Assembly: GCF_000004195.4 (NCBI RefSeq) | Contig: NC_030679.2 | Span: forward strand, 35,205,712-35,269,711 | Length of the DNA stretch: 64,000 bases | Source of the DNA: Xenopus tropicalis | Taxonomy: Eukaryota; Chordata; Amphibia; Anura; Pipidae | Direction: 5' to 3' | Shown here: positions 22,625-33,539 of the stretch, piece after piece | How positions within the stretch are numbered: the first letter of the stretch is position 1 | Layout of the letters: every line of letters begins with the position of its first letter | Notes under the pieces: model-generated | Seen by the model: only the letters and a program-made list of their open reading frames with translations | What the model was told of the DNA's origin: nothing | The model's database searches: none | Program-made: the position numbers and the translations under genes

Positions 22625-25080
22625 GTTTTTATTATTTTAGTGTAAGAATCACTAATTGCAACAACCCAAAAACAGTTTAACCCCAGGGATCCATTTTTAG
22701 AGTTATTCTTATGCTTATTATACTTATTTATTTATTTATTTATCTTTTAGTCTGGCATTTAAACCACTGACTGTTTGCTAGGTAGGAGGGACCTATTTTT
22801 TAAAAAGACAGTGGTGTAATTTTTAAAAACTTTGGGAGCAATTACAAATCCCTGGGATATGTACTTAGTCAAGACTAATGTCAGTTTGATCAGTGAAAGA
22901 ACAGTGTGCTTTTGTACAAGTCAATATTTTTATCATTGGATGTTCAAATAAAAAAGATTAAAGTCTGCACATATAAATCTGCAATACTGCTTAAATAACA
23001 TTAACCCATTTCACCTTTTATTCCATTAAGTGGTAAAAATGAACTGAAACTTTTCTTAATTTCTTATCATGTTATGAAAATTAACTTTTCCTTGCTCAAG
23101 GCTGTTTCCTATTAATGATTCAATATTTCATTAAGAATACTTCAGAGTACAAAGGTAGCATATGCAAAACAATACATGTCCTTACTACACCTTTTGGGAT
23201 GTAATGTTATATTCATATTTTTCTCACATCCCTACAGGCAACGCTGATGATATAACACAGAGCTGTTCCAGAAATATCAAATAACCTCAGATTATTAAGG
23301 TGATAATGATATTTTTGAGACCCTATTTCATGTTACCATTTCAATTGAAGACAAATTGGATTTTAAAACATCCAAGACTGGATAATCATCACCCTGAAGA
23401 CAATAAGTTAGTTGTGATCCCTTTAGATCCCGGTAGTTCCCTTCTTATATGTAAAATGAACCTTCACTATTCTTAAGCCTAAACTAAGATAAGCACTTGT
23501 TTGCAAGGTGACAATATGACACAGTCATATGACTGTGCCTCTGGGCAGCATAGGTGCTGGAGAGTGTTAGGTCTGCTCCTTGTGAGGCAATACCATAAGT
23601 TATACTGCTAGTTTTTGGCATCCCACCCTCAGCATGCCACCACTGGATGTCAGAAAAGTGTATAAAATGGAGCATAGGCCCAGTGCAAGTTGCAAAATCA
23701 TAATGTCATGACCAATTATATGCTTTTGGGTTCTGCATGAAGCACTTATGGGTCATTTGGGGAACTTAAGGGGCAAGATTGAGGAAGCAGCCATGCATGC
23801 CATAAAAACTGGCAAATGTCTTTCTGTCTCTTGGCTGTGATGAAAGCAAACAGAAACCCAAGGAAAATTTGTAAGCACAACAGGCCTGTAGCATATCTAC
23901 AAAAAAACACAAACTCTGCAGTTCTAGAGGGAAAAAAAACGATCATTCTTGGGGGGCATTGTGCTCCCACTGCTAGTAAACAGACTCAAACATTCTGTAC
24001 CTAAAGATTTTGGGGGAAATTCTTTAAAAGGATGTTTCTTCATGAGAACCCTTCACGTTTAGGATCTCTTCAGACGTAGAAGAAGAGTGCTTGACTTTTC
24101 TGATGATAGAGGCATTCTTCAGGCTGTAAAAGAAATCAAGCAGATTGAAAAAAAGATAATCAAGCTAATTAGAAATGATTCTTTAGGGAAATGAAGAGAT
24201 ACAAAACATAATTAAATGACAGTGGATTTACCTAAGATGGTACAGTGATTTCCTAAATAGTTTAGTGCCTTATTTCTGTTTGAATTCAGGGTGCAAATTG
24301 ACTTGCTCAAAAACTGATGCATGTGGAGTGTAAGCAGCTAGCTAAGTTCTGTACATTAAAATGTACTTAAAAGAGTCATTTTCTGACTGACCTTCTAGCA
24401 ATTTGACTTTTTCTTAAACAGTGTTTTTTTACCGCTGGAATTTAAAATCAGCCAGCAAGTTTTCACATTTTGTTTCACCATCTCCAGACACCATTTTTGG
24501 GTGTTAAATCCTGCCCCTCTAGATGGTGCTATAGTGCAAAGACTTGCCAGAAAAACACAATAGGAAATACAATAGATCATGCACCGCCTGGTGGTGAAAT
24601 TTAGGTATTTCCCCCCCCCCCCCCCCTCGTGTTAACTGGAAGAGAAATAATGTGACAACATGGTAAAGGGACTTGAACGCATCTGTACTTGTGGCCTAAA
24701 TTTTTCTCTAACATATGTTAATGAAAATTATCAGTCAAATATATATTTTCTGTAAACGTAATGGTTAAATAGAAATAAATGTAATCGGATTGGAATTGAT
24801 ATTAAAAACTATCATTGTGGAACCATTCAGAAAATTTCTGTCGCTTTGGTTTAGAGCTTCACATTTATATTTGTAGAAAACATGCACTGCTAAGATGAGC
24901 ATAGATTCATACAGTAAATGGGAGAATATAAATCATGCAAATCAGCCACTCATCCAAATTTACATCAGTGGAGAAGTAATGTTGTTGCCAAAATGTTAAT
25001 AATTCATATAGTATCATTTACGTTAACATAGATAATCACTTGAATAGACCTAGAAAATTAGTATCTTCTTCAAATAAAGA
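22625..25080. other. AT-rich unique DNA
   Basis: Contains a TTTA tetranucleotide run (about 22,722-22,744) and, at 24,611-24,626, sixteen consecutive C. No gene recognised; open frames at 23,484-24,004 and 24,395-24,580 lack domains. Confidence 0.45.
24611..24626. repeat. C16 homopolymer
   Basis: Sixteen C in a row, unusual in this AT-rich window; also a likely place for sequence-length error. Confidence 0.95.
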
Positions 25081-25081
25081 A

Positions 25082-25168
25082 CAGGTATAGGATCTATTAT
25101 CTGGAATTACTGGTACCTGGGGTTTTGCATATAAGGGATCTTTCTGTAATTTGGATCACATTATATAC
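25082..25168 (-). mobile_element. Palindromic MITE (ACAGGTATGGGAYCC family) fragment
   Basis: ACAGGTATAGGATCTATTAT at one side, then AAGGGATCTTTCTGTAATTT; one terminal portion only. Confidence 0.65.
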
Positions 25169-25395
25169 AAGCAATTTGTGATATACATTCAAAAGAATTT
25201 TGTTTTATAGTCTACAAACTTTATTTGCTCACTGGTACTCTCCCTTGCTAATTTATTAAGTCTGCAATCTATTTTGATGGCAGATTAAATCTAAATTTTA
25301 ACGTAAGTAGCTCAAATGAATCTGTAGTTATTAACATAGTAGGGCTAACAAGATCCTCTAAGCAGGTTCGGCACCAATTGCGTAACTAACCCCAC

Positions 25396-25635
25396 TAATG
25401 AAGAGCAACATTTTTTTTACCAGGCATGGATTCATTGCAAAATTTCACATTTTGCCATTACCTCAAAAATGTATTTTTAAAAAATTTGCAGAGCGAGGAA
25501 AATGTCACAGTTTCATCAAAAAAAGTTGCGGTTGCATCAAATACACAGCGCTCATTTAAAAAAAGTCACTCTCGAGTCAAAAAATGTTGAGTATGTCAAA
25601 AAGTTTTGCAGTGGACGAATTTTCGCTTATCACTA
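25396..25635 (-). mobile_element. hAT-type MITE (TAGTGATGAGC family), old copy
   Basis: Left end degraded (TAATGAAGAGCAACA), then CCAGGCATGGATTCATTG, core of AAAAAAGTTGCGGTTGC-like modules, right end TTTTCGCTTATCACTA. Flanks share only CCAC in register, so the target duplication has decayed. Confidence 0.8.
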
Positions 25636-25639
25636 TGTA

Positions 25640-25871
25640 CCACACCAGTCCCCACCCACCTAAAAAATCATCAGAGGTGCCCCATGCACACAGCAACAGT
25701 AATACCACCTTGTAACCAACCCCTCACCCCGCCCCCTCCAGGTTGTACCACTTGATTTTACATAGGAGAGCAGCTGGGGAGTGGGGATTTCTACAACTAT
25801 AGAGGAAGCTGACCATGAGGTCCATGCCTCCCCACAACCATCGTGTCTGCTTCCTCTATAGTTATGTCACT
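25640..25871. mobile_element. Possible hAT-type MITE remnant (GCTTCCTCTATAG family)
   Basis: Ends with GCTTCCTCTATAGTTATGTC ACTG; an inverted ACTATAGAGGAAGC lies at 25,798-25,811. The same motifs flank the hAT element at 59.5-60.1 kb, suggesting an older family with a CAGTGACATAACTATAG end. The left end was not found. Confidence 0.4.
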
Positions 25872-27172
25872 GTTAAAAACTTTAGGTCTTTTCATTGGTT
25901 GCAGAAATGATAAGTTTGCCTCTGGACACTATAGTTCAGGTTATACAATATAATATAAAAATGAAGAAATATTCATCCCCCCAGTTTATTATTCATAGAT
26001 AACTATGCTCTGTATGTATTGAAAATTACTGTTTCACCTTTATTAGAGCTGCATCTAATAAAAATAGAAAACATTTGTCCTTAATTATACAATTAGACTT
26101 CTATTCATGTTATATTGTACAATAACCAGACTCCAAGGAAATGAATAGACAATTATGCAGGACTCGGAGCATGCTTTTAGTTATTAAGTAAAAATGATGT
26201 GTACTATAAGAAGTAGAGTTTATAAAGGAAATACTTTATAGGATTGAAATGTATTGCACTCTAACCTCATAATATTAAGACGTGAGCACAGAGGAATACA
26301 TTTCACTTACATCAAGCAGCTTGCAGTAGGAAGTTCACACTGTGCTGCTGTTCAATCATGTCAATTAATACAATTAATTAGTAATAACCCCTTCATTGCT
26401 TGTGGGAATACAAAATTGCAGGGATTTTAATTTAGACATATGTTAGTCTGAGCCTTTGAGTCTTGAAATAATTACCCCCTTCTTTAGGGAGGTCAGTGAT
26501 TAAGTCAATGTAAAAAGGAGACAAATACATACAGAAAAGCTTAGGGATGTGTATGACAGCGCTACGTTATGGCACAGCATAATGCTTTGACATTAAATCA
26601 CATTGATAGATTTGTTAATGTGCCTAGAGCGCTTTATCTAAGGGAAACATTATGTAATGATGAGTGCTGCTACTAGACATCAGAATTAATAAAAACACAT
26701 CTTGAAAGAAAATTTCAAGAATACTAAAGGGTTTAACATAATTCAAAACAACCTTGTTGACATTTCTCACTTTGCTCTGAATTCATCTTTTGTCTTTAAT
26801 AATGTAGTGTAATTTTTTTTTTTTTTTTTACTCCATAGCTGAAATACATTTTTTTGCACAATAAAAATGTACTTAACCCTCTCGTTGATAAATCAATTTC
26901 CAAGTAAATTTGATTCAATTTGTACAGTATAACCTAATATAGTAATTATACCAGTTAAAACAATGGCGGACTTGGGATGATGATTCAGCACAGTTATGTG
27001 GCTCAATTCACAGCTTTGCTGGTGGTGAAAATATTTGTAAATCCATGCTATAACTACACAGGCATTATTATGTGTCCCTTGCTTTCACATTAACCAATAG
27101 GATTAAATCTCTCCCCTTGTCTATCTAGCTGTTGGGGTGCCATGTTTGGAAGAAACTGGCAATATGAGAAGC
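25872..27172. other. Unique AT-rich DNA, candidate regulatory stretch
   Basis: No repeat recognised. The piece 26,355-26,392 packs several homeodomain-type cores (CAATTAATACAATTAATTAG). No coding region. Whether it is conserved cannot be judged from one sequence. Confidence 0.35.
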
Positions 27173-27305
27173 AATATGAAGATTCTCATTCTTCCAGTTC
27201 AAAATATACAATATCTAGTAGAATTAAGTCTAAAGTAACTGGACTGGAGTTTTCTTGAAAATGTTTCACCACTCATCCGAGTGGCTTCTTCACAATAGTC
27301 AATTA
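27173..27305 (-). mobile_element. Penelope-like 3' region with hammerhead-like core (minus)
   Basis: On the minus strand: TGTGAAGA, stem CCACTC-GGAT-GAGTGG (27,284-27,269), GAAAC (27,267-27,263), then motifs ending with AGAATGAGAATCTTCATATT. Order and sequence fit the 3' region of Penelope-like (Neptune/Poseidon-type) elements as I recall them, in which hammerhead ribozyme motifs are described. No coding part remains. Confidence 0.6.
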
Positions 27306-27441
27306 TGTGGCTTGCTATAAACTTGCATTATTTTGTCATACACACATACTGTATGTATCGCTTTACTTTTTTTTAAATTAAATGTACCTGTAAGCTTATT
27401 TACATGACAAAAAATTTAAATGTAATATACTCTTATAAAAG

Positions 27442-28030
27442 TACAGGCATGGGATCGATTTATCCAGAAAGCTTCGAATTACAGGAAGCCCATCTCCCCT
27501 AGACTCCATTTTAATCAAATAATTTACAGTTTTAAAAATGATTTCCTCTGTAATAATAAAAAAGTACCTTGTACTTGATCCCAACTAAGTTATATGAATC
27601 CTTATTGGAAGCAAAACAATCATATTGGGTAGTGATGATCGAATCTGTCCTGTTGGTGTTTGCCAAAAAATTCACAAAACTCCAGAAAAATTAGCAAAAC
27701 ATGACTTTATTTTTACACACTCAACTTTTTTGACGTGATTTTGACATGACTGTGCCCAATATGATGCAACCGCACCTATTTTGGTGCCCAATTTGAGGTG
27801 ACCATGACTTTTTGACTTTAAAAATTTGCAGCCATTTCGCACAAAATTTGGCAATGACGAAATGCGTAATTTCGTTGAGAATCCATGCCTGCTGAAAAAT
27901 TCTAATATATCACTAATATTGAGTTTATGTAATTTTTTAGACTTAAGGTATGGAGATCCAAATTACAGAAGGAAAACCCTCAGGGAAAAACCACAGGTCC
28001 GAGCATTCTGGATGACAGGTCCCATATATG
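27442..28030 (+). mobile_element. Palindromic MITE (ACAGGTATGGGAYCC family) split by a hAT MITE
   Basis: Left part 27,442-27,629 (TACAGGCATGGGATCG to CAATCATATTGGG), right part 27,924-28,030 (TTTATGTAATTTTTTAGACT to GACAGGTCCCATATATG). In intact copies the two parts are adjacent (TATTGGGTTTA), so the insertion point is exact. Confidence 0.85.
27630..27915 (+). mobile_element. hAT-type MITE (TAGTGATGAGC family), nested
   Basis: 286-bp complete copy (TAGTGATGATCGAATCTGTC to TAATATATCACTA) with target duplication ATATTGGG / ATATTGAG (27,622-27,629 and 27,916-27,923, 7 of 8 identical). Younger than its host MITE. Confidence 0.92.
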
Positions 28031-28036
28031 TATATA

Positions 28037-28468
28037 TAGTGATGAGTTATCCTGTCCCTGACACAAAATGTGTAAGAAGTTCACAAAAGGCGGAAAATTT
28101 GCTAAACTCCAAAAATGATGCACATCAAAAAGATTGTTGCGTGCTGCAAAAAATAAATTGTCGCACACTGCATATTGTGTCGCGCTGTGAATTTCCCTGT
28201 GGCAAATTTATTTTTTTTCAAAGATTTGCAAAATGGTGAGAAAACGCCAGAAAAGTCACAAAACGCCAAAAATGTTGCATGTGTCATCAATTTCTTGATG
28301 TGCGCGTCAAAAAAAATATAATTTTTTTACTAGACTTTTTCTTTGTCACATCATTTTATTTTACGCGTGCAACAATTTTTTTTGCAATGCACAACTAGTT
28401 TTTCATGCACAGAGAATTTTTCCACAGCGAAAAAATCCACCAATGGCGAAAAATATCCTTTATCACTA
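28037..28468 (+). mobile_element. hAT-type MITE (TAGTGATGAGC family), long copy
   Basis: 432 bp from TAGTGATGAGTTATCCTGTC to CCTTTATCACTA. The extra length comes from a second round of core-like sequence (AAAACGCCAAAAATGTTGC, then ATGTGCGCGTCAAAAA). It starts 7 bp after the preceding MITE, in a short TA tract. No target duplication survives. Confidence 0.8.
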
Positions 28469-28479
28469 GATAAAATACA

Positions 28480-30190
28480 TATACAGTATGTATGCTCGAA
28501 ACAGACCTCTTGAACTTTACTAGTAAATCCTGATAATTTTTTTGTTGCTAAAGTTTAATTTATTGGGAAAGGTGACATGTCATTTAACTTTGTCCTTATA
28601 TATTCATCTCCATGAATGCTAAATACTGAAAATACTTCTTACTAATTAAAAAAAATAATAAAATATTAATTCTACTCTGTATTAAAATCTAATGAAATAT
28701 GCTACACTGTTTTCAACTGGTTTCTGTTTAGATGATTTATTATCTTTAAACATTGCGGATTCTCTGTGACTTTTTGATGCCCCTCTAATTTTTTCAAAGT
28801 GGCTGAAAAGCTTCCAGTAATGACAGATACAAACCCTCTTCTATTTGTTTGAATAATGGATGGATGATTATAGCTCTTGGGGTATACCCTCATTTTATTT
28901 CCTTACATAATGCTTCCTTGAAAAGAATATTGCTTTTTAGATCATTGAATTAAGTCCAACTCATTGAACTAATCAAGACTTACTCTGAATCGGGAAAGGA
29001 GGACATAATGCGGAATACTTTTGACTTTTCTTTTTAAAATATTGATTTGGTTCTTAAAAGCTCATTAGCTTAGGTTATGGCAAATTAGATCAATCAGCCA
29101 GAGGGCATTAATATATTGTAGCAGATTAAATGATTCAACAAGATATCACACAGTCATATTGTCATTAAAGCACTAGTCTACAGTCAGGGGGAAAAAAATG
29201 AAAGGACATTTTCCTGTCTGTTTATAAATTAACTTGCACACCGTTTTTTTGTGATGTGTAATTTTTATATATATTTATATAGCTGTACTAAGAAAACCAG
29301 TCCTTAAATATTACATTTATGAGTAAGAGATGAAAAGGAAATCAGTTTTAGGCCTCTTGTTATATAACAAGTTAAAGGGAGATTATGCCAACCAGGAAGA
29401 GAGTCATTAGATTCCTTCACTAATGGGAAGCATAAGAGGTGTTATTAAATTAAGAAATAACAAGAGAAAATATTGAAAAAAAAATGCATATTAGTGTGAT
29501 CGAACTAATAGGGTTGCTTAAATAGCATATAATCAAGGGGAATTTAAAATATAACTAGACCTCCTGTTGCTTTCTTTTTAATCTTTATTTTTTAATTGGG
29601 ATACTCAGAAACTGTGTTTTACACGATTCAGAGTTTAATTAGTAAAAAAAATGCAAAAACTTTGCACTAATAATCTGTGCTATAAACATTATTATAGTTC
29701 TATAACAGTAAAACTGATTTTAAATTGTTTACTTTGATAAAACCTATTAAACTGTTATTTTGAAAATGTAGGCTTAGCTAATTATATAATAATAATATTA
29801 GTAGTAGCTGTTATTTTTGTTATTATTATTTTTTATTTAGTTTTTGCTCTTGCTATTTTTCATGCCATTATAGCAAATGCACACAAATAGGGACATGGGA
29901 AAGACAATTATATGCTATAAGAGTCTAGTTTACATGGTGAGGGAATGGATTTGCTGCTAATGATATAAAATGACCAATAACCTGTGTAGAAATGCAGAAA
30001 ACGATGGGTTTAGAAAGCAGGCACCCCTTTCCTTTGTGCTCAGTGTTAATGACTGATGTTTGAAGAGGGCTAATTTTTTTCCCCAGTGTTGGTAGAGATT
30101 GATTGGTGGAGATTTCACAGAAAAACAGTGTTGGGTGCAGTCAGTTAATTTTGGACAGCCCTGTGTGACCCTTCCACCATTAGTGTGGGA
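28480..30190. other. Unique AT-rich DNA
   Basis: No repeats or genes recognised. One of the longest element-free stretches, with many TAAT cores around 29,040-29,170; a candidate for interspecies comparison only. Confidence 0.4.
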
Positions 30191-30196
30191 GACTAA

Positions 30197-30383
30197 GGGG
30201 TATATTTATCATGCTGTGTAAAAAGTAGAGTAAAACATTGCCAGAGATGTTGCTCATAGCAGCCAATCAGATGCTTTGCTTTGGTTTTCTAACTCTTGAA
30301 ATCTAATTGCTGATTGGTTGCCCTGGGTAACATCACCAGTAATGCTTCACTCCACTTTTTACACAGCATTATAAATATACCCC
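30197..30383. mobile_element. Harbinger-type MITE (GGGGTATATTTAT family)
   Basis: 187-bp palindromic element with inverted ends GGGGTATATTTATCATGCTG / ATTATAAATATACCCC, flanked by TAA on both sides (30,194-30,196, 30,384-30,386), as expected for a PIF/Harbinger TWA target. Near-complete hairpin, no coding capacity. Confidence 0.85.
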
Positions 30384-30850
30384 TAAGTGACATGGAGAGG
30401 GGTGGTCTGTGTGTGGCACCTGGCAGGCATGGTAAGCACAGGAAATTGCATTGTAACTGTGGTCATGGAACCCTGGGAAATTGGTAGGAGGTTTGGTAAC
30501 TAGGTTTACTGCCATGGGGTTAAAAATTGTACAGGAGTCAGGCAATGGTTGGAGTAACAAGAGTCTTTGGAGTGAGGTGTATTCATTGGTTGATTTTAGT
30601 TATAAGCTGTTTGGTTAATTGTTGATACATTATCACATGGTTGTTTAATTAAAACCATAAAGAGTTTGAAACAATGTCATGTATGTATATTATATGTGTG
30701 TTTTGTTTGCTTTTCCCTAGTTCTGTCTTGGTAATATTTGTCTTGAAAACTGTTTTAAAACATTGACCATTTTCTATCAGTGTTCATGCCTGTGAAGACA
30801 CAATAAGTTATAGCAGGTCTTATTGGATATTGTTTCTGAAGACTAACTTA

Positions 30851-31435
30851 CTAGAAACACTGGCCAAGTTGGGGTTGTTTACACTGAAGAAGAAGCACAT
30901 AAGGAGGGAACTATTTAGACATTTTCAAGCAGCATTGTGGCTCTGTGAGTAGCACTTCTGCCTTGAAGCACTAGGGTCCTGAGTTCAATCCCAGCCAGAA
31001 AACTATGAAGGAGATGGTATGTTTTCCCCATATCTCTGTGGGTTTCTGCTGCATACTCTGGTTTCCTCCCACACTTCAGAAACATACAGACAGGTTTATT
31101 GACTTCTGACTAAACTGACCATAGATTGTAAGCTCCTTTGGGGCAGGGATTGATGTGCTGCAGAAATCAATTAGCACTATATAAATTACAGGAATATATA
31201 AGGGAATCATATAATAAGCTCTTTACTTATCAGTATGTCCTTCCAGTAGATATGAGGGCATCCCTTCTGATTAGAAGAAAGGAGGATCCATCAAAATATT
31301 CAGAAAGGATTTTTTACAGTGAGAGCTGTGAAGTTGTGGAATTCTCTCCCTGAATCAGTTGTACTGACAGATACATTAGATAGCATCAAGAATGGGTTGG
31401 ATGGCTTTTGAGCAAGTGAGAAAATGTAGGGTTAT
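30851..31435 (+). pseudogene. CR1-like ORF2 remnant split by a SINE
   Basis: Two collinear pieces of a CR1-type ORF2 C-terminus. Piece one (30,851-30,928) translates to LETLAKLGLFTLKKKHIR RELFRHFQ, the RLRxLGLFSLExRRxRGDL-type block. Piece two (about 31,185-31,435) begins EYIRESYNKLFTYQYVLP and, after one frameshift near 31,310, continues GFFTVRAVKLWNSLPES and then DSIKNGLDGF. Between them lies a tRNA-type SINE. A frameshift, stops and loss of the 5' part make it a dead fragment. It is more diverged than the copy at 15.8 kb. Confidence 0.75.
30932..31184 (+). mobile_element. tRNA-derived SINE
   Basis: Internal RNA polymerase III promoter: A box TGGCTCTGTGAG (30,938-30,949) and B box GAGTTCAATCCC (30,981-30,992), 31 bp apart, in a tRNA-like head. 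The body carries GGTTTCCTCCCACACTTCAG and GATTGTAAGCTCCTTTGGGG, the tail CACTATATAAATTA. The sequence is typical of a SINE shared by frogs and fishes. It interrupts a CR1-like ORF2; flanking duplications are not evident. Confidence 0.75.
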
Positions 31436-31462
31436 TGAAATTAGTAAAAACATGATCCAGGG

Positions 31463-32478
31463 CAGTGCCGGACTGGCCCACCAGGATACCAGGAAAACTC
31501 CCGGTGGGCCCAGGTGTCAGTGGGCCCTTCTGCTCCTAACCATTTGGCCTACTTCATGGTCATTCCCTATTTCTCAATGGGAACAAAGAGGAAAAATAGA
31601 TGGAAGGCTAGATACTGGAATGTAAGTAAAAATAATAGGAGAATAAAGATTTTGAGTGAGGAAAGGAGGAAAAATATTTTGGAGAGTGGGCCCATAAACT
31701 AAGGTTTTCTGGTGGGTAGAGATGTAGCGAACTGTTCGCCGGAGAACTAATTCGCATGAAAATCGGGTGTTCGCAAGTTCGCGAACTTTTAGCGATGTTC
31801 GCAATTTTGGGTTCGCCTTAGCTGGAGCCAAATTTTGACCTCTTACCCCAGAGCCAGCAGATACATGGCAGCCAATCAGGCAGCTCTCCCTCCTGGACCA
31901 CCCCCGGACCACTCCCTTCCATATATAAACCGAAGCCCAGCAGCCATTTTACATTCCGCCTGTGTGTGCTTGTTGAGTTAGCATAGGGAGAGAGCTGTGC
32001 AGGGATTTGAGGGACAGTTTAGGTAGCTTTGCTGACTAGTAATCTACTTTCTACTGCTCTGTATGTAGCTGCTGGGGACAGCTGTCCTGCTGATCTCATC
32101 TGCTGTAACCCAATAGTCCTTGTAAAAGCAGTTTATTACACAAGTTTAGAAATGTAGTGTGATTTCTGCCCTTTACAGCACAAAACGCAACGCTGTGTCA
32201 ACAACGTATTTTTCAGAGAAATTTTTGCCCTTGATCTCCCTCCTGCATGCCACTGTCCAGGTCGTGGCACCCTTTAAAAAACTTTAAAATCAGTTTTCTG
32301 GCCAGAAATGGCTTTTCTAGGTTTTAAAGTTCGCCTTCTCATTGAAGTCTATGGGGTTCGCAAAGTTCGCAAAAGTTCGCACTTTTTGGCAGAAGTTTGC
32401 GAACGGGTTCGCGAACTTTTTTTTGTGAGGTTCGCTACATCTCTACTGGTGGGCCCCCAGGGTTCCAGTCCGCCACTG
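31463..32478. mobile_element. hAT-type MITE (CAGTGCCGGACTGG family), host of a nested hAT
   Basis: Ends CAGTGCCGGACTGGCCCACC and GGTTCCAGTCCGCCACTG form inverted repeats of hAT type (CAGTG). Flanks ATCCAGGG / ATCCAATT share the first five of eight bases, a decayed duplication. The inner hAT at 31,717-32,445 splits it; without it the element is about 280 bp. Confidence 0.8.
31717..32445 (+). mobile_element. hAT-type element (TAGAGATGTAGCGAAC family), nested
   Basis: 729 bp; ends TAGAGATGTAGCGAAC / GTTCGCTACATCTCTA; perfect 8-bp duplication CTGGTGGG (31,709-31,716 and 32,446-32,453). Sub-terminal regions are made of GTTCGC/GCGAAC modules. The interior has ATATATAAACC (near 31,921) and no transposase, so it is non-autonomous. 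A second copy in the opposite orientation lies at the window end. Confidence 0.93.
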
Positions 32479-32486
32479 ATCCAATT

Positions 32487-33118
32487 GCCAGCTTGCATTC
32501 AGGAAGGATTTCTTTCTTTCCTTGAAGACAAATTAGAAAGAAAGTTTTCAGAAGGTGTTTTTTTTTTCAACTTACTTTTTATTAGTTTTTACGATACATA
32601 TACCTGTAAACCATAATAATTACACTGCTTAATTTATAAATATCTCCAGAGAGAAAAGAAAAAGTGGTAGCTCCCAAAAAACCCCAGAAAACCCCAGACA
32701 CATCAAACATAACTATACATTATCAAGACCAGAAATGTTCTTCCATATTTTTTAAGCTTCCTGTATGAATCTTCTTTCCGAACTATTTCTTGGAATTGCC
32801 ATTTCATAATCTATATTACTGCCAACTTCTCTTATAAGCTGGAAAAATGTTTGGAACCTCCTGTTTTTTTCCAATTTCTGGCAGTTAAAAGTCTGACTGT
32901 ATTTGATAATTAAAAAATTACTATTTCCAGAGCTTTGGTAGGAATTTTGTCATAAATGTTTAATAACACCAGTTCTGGAGATAAAACAAAATCTTGTGAA
33001 ATTTAATTCGAGAAATTGCTGAAGTCTAGAAAGATTGGATGACAGAACAGGACCACCATACATGTAACATATCTCCTATTTCTTTGTTACATCTTGGATG
33101 AGTATTAACAGTTCCTGG
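32487..33118. other. AT-rich stretch without recognisable gene
   Basis: No gene or repeat family identified; the T-run at 32,560-32,569 and the CCCCAGAAAACCCCAG repeat near 32,681 are simple sequence. Confidence 0.4.
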
Positions 33119-33119
33119 A

Positions 33120-33409
33120 TAGTGATGAGAGAATCTGTCCCATTTTGCTTTGTCATAAAATTTGCAAAATGACAAGAAAAATTGTGAAACAGCGACAAAT
33201 TGTTGCCCGTGGCTCTTTGTTGCCTGCGTCTTTTTTGGTCACACGCGCCCTTTTTGACAGAACCATGCCCTTTTTTGACACGACCGCGCCCGATTTGACA
33301 TGCATCAATTTTTTTTATGTGTGGCAAATTTTTTCCGGTGTGAATTTTCATAGAAGTTTCGCCAAACAAAATGGCAAAATGCTGCAATTTGCTGCAAATC
33401 CATTCCTCG
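33120..33409 (+). mobile_element. hAT-type MITE (TAGTGATGAGC family), right tip missing
   Basis: TAGTGATGAGAGAATCTGTC, core of about 20-bp modules (TTTTTTGACACGACCGCGCC at about 33,273-33,292), then TTGCTGCAAATCCATTCCTC where it stops; the last about 20 bp are lost. It joins directly to a CR1-like tail. Confidence 0.85.
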
Positions 33410-33414
33410 TGTGT

Positions 33415-33533
33415 TATGCAGAAGGTGGATTTTTTGCCTTCCTCTGGAAGGCTAGCAGTTAGGCTTTCATAAAGACATAAATGGTTGCACTCGATGGAGG
33501 TGTGTCTTTTTTCAAACTGTGTTACTATGTGAC
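33415..33533 (+). mobile_element. CR1-like LINE 3' tail
   Basis: TTTTTTGCCTTCCTCTGGAA and GGTGTGTCTTTTTTCAAACT ending TGTTACTATGTGAC, equivalent to the 3' UTR end of the 15.8-16.2 kb LINE. Too short to place in a subfamily. Confidence 0.6.
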
Positions 33534-33539
33534 TTCAAA

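Noticed and set aside
31138..31353. 71-codon plus-strand frame as a gene
   Set aside because: It starts in the SINE tail and continues in a frameshifted CR1-like ORF2 remnant.
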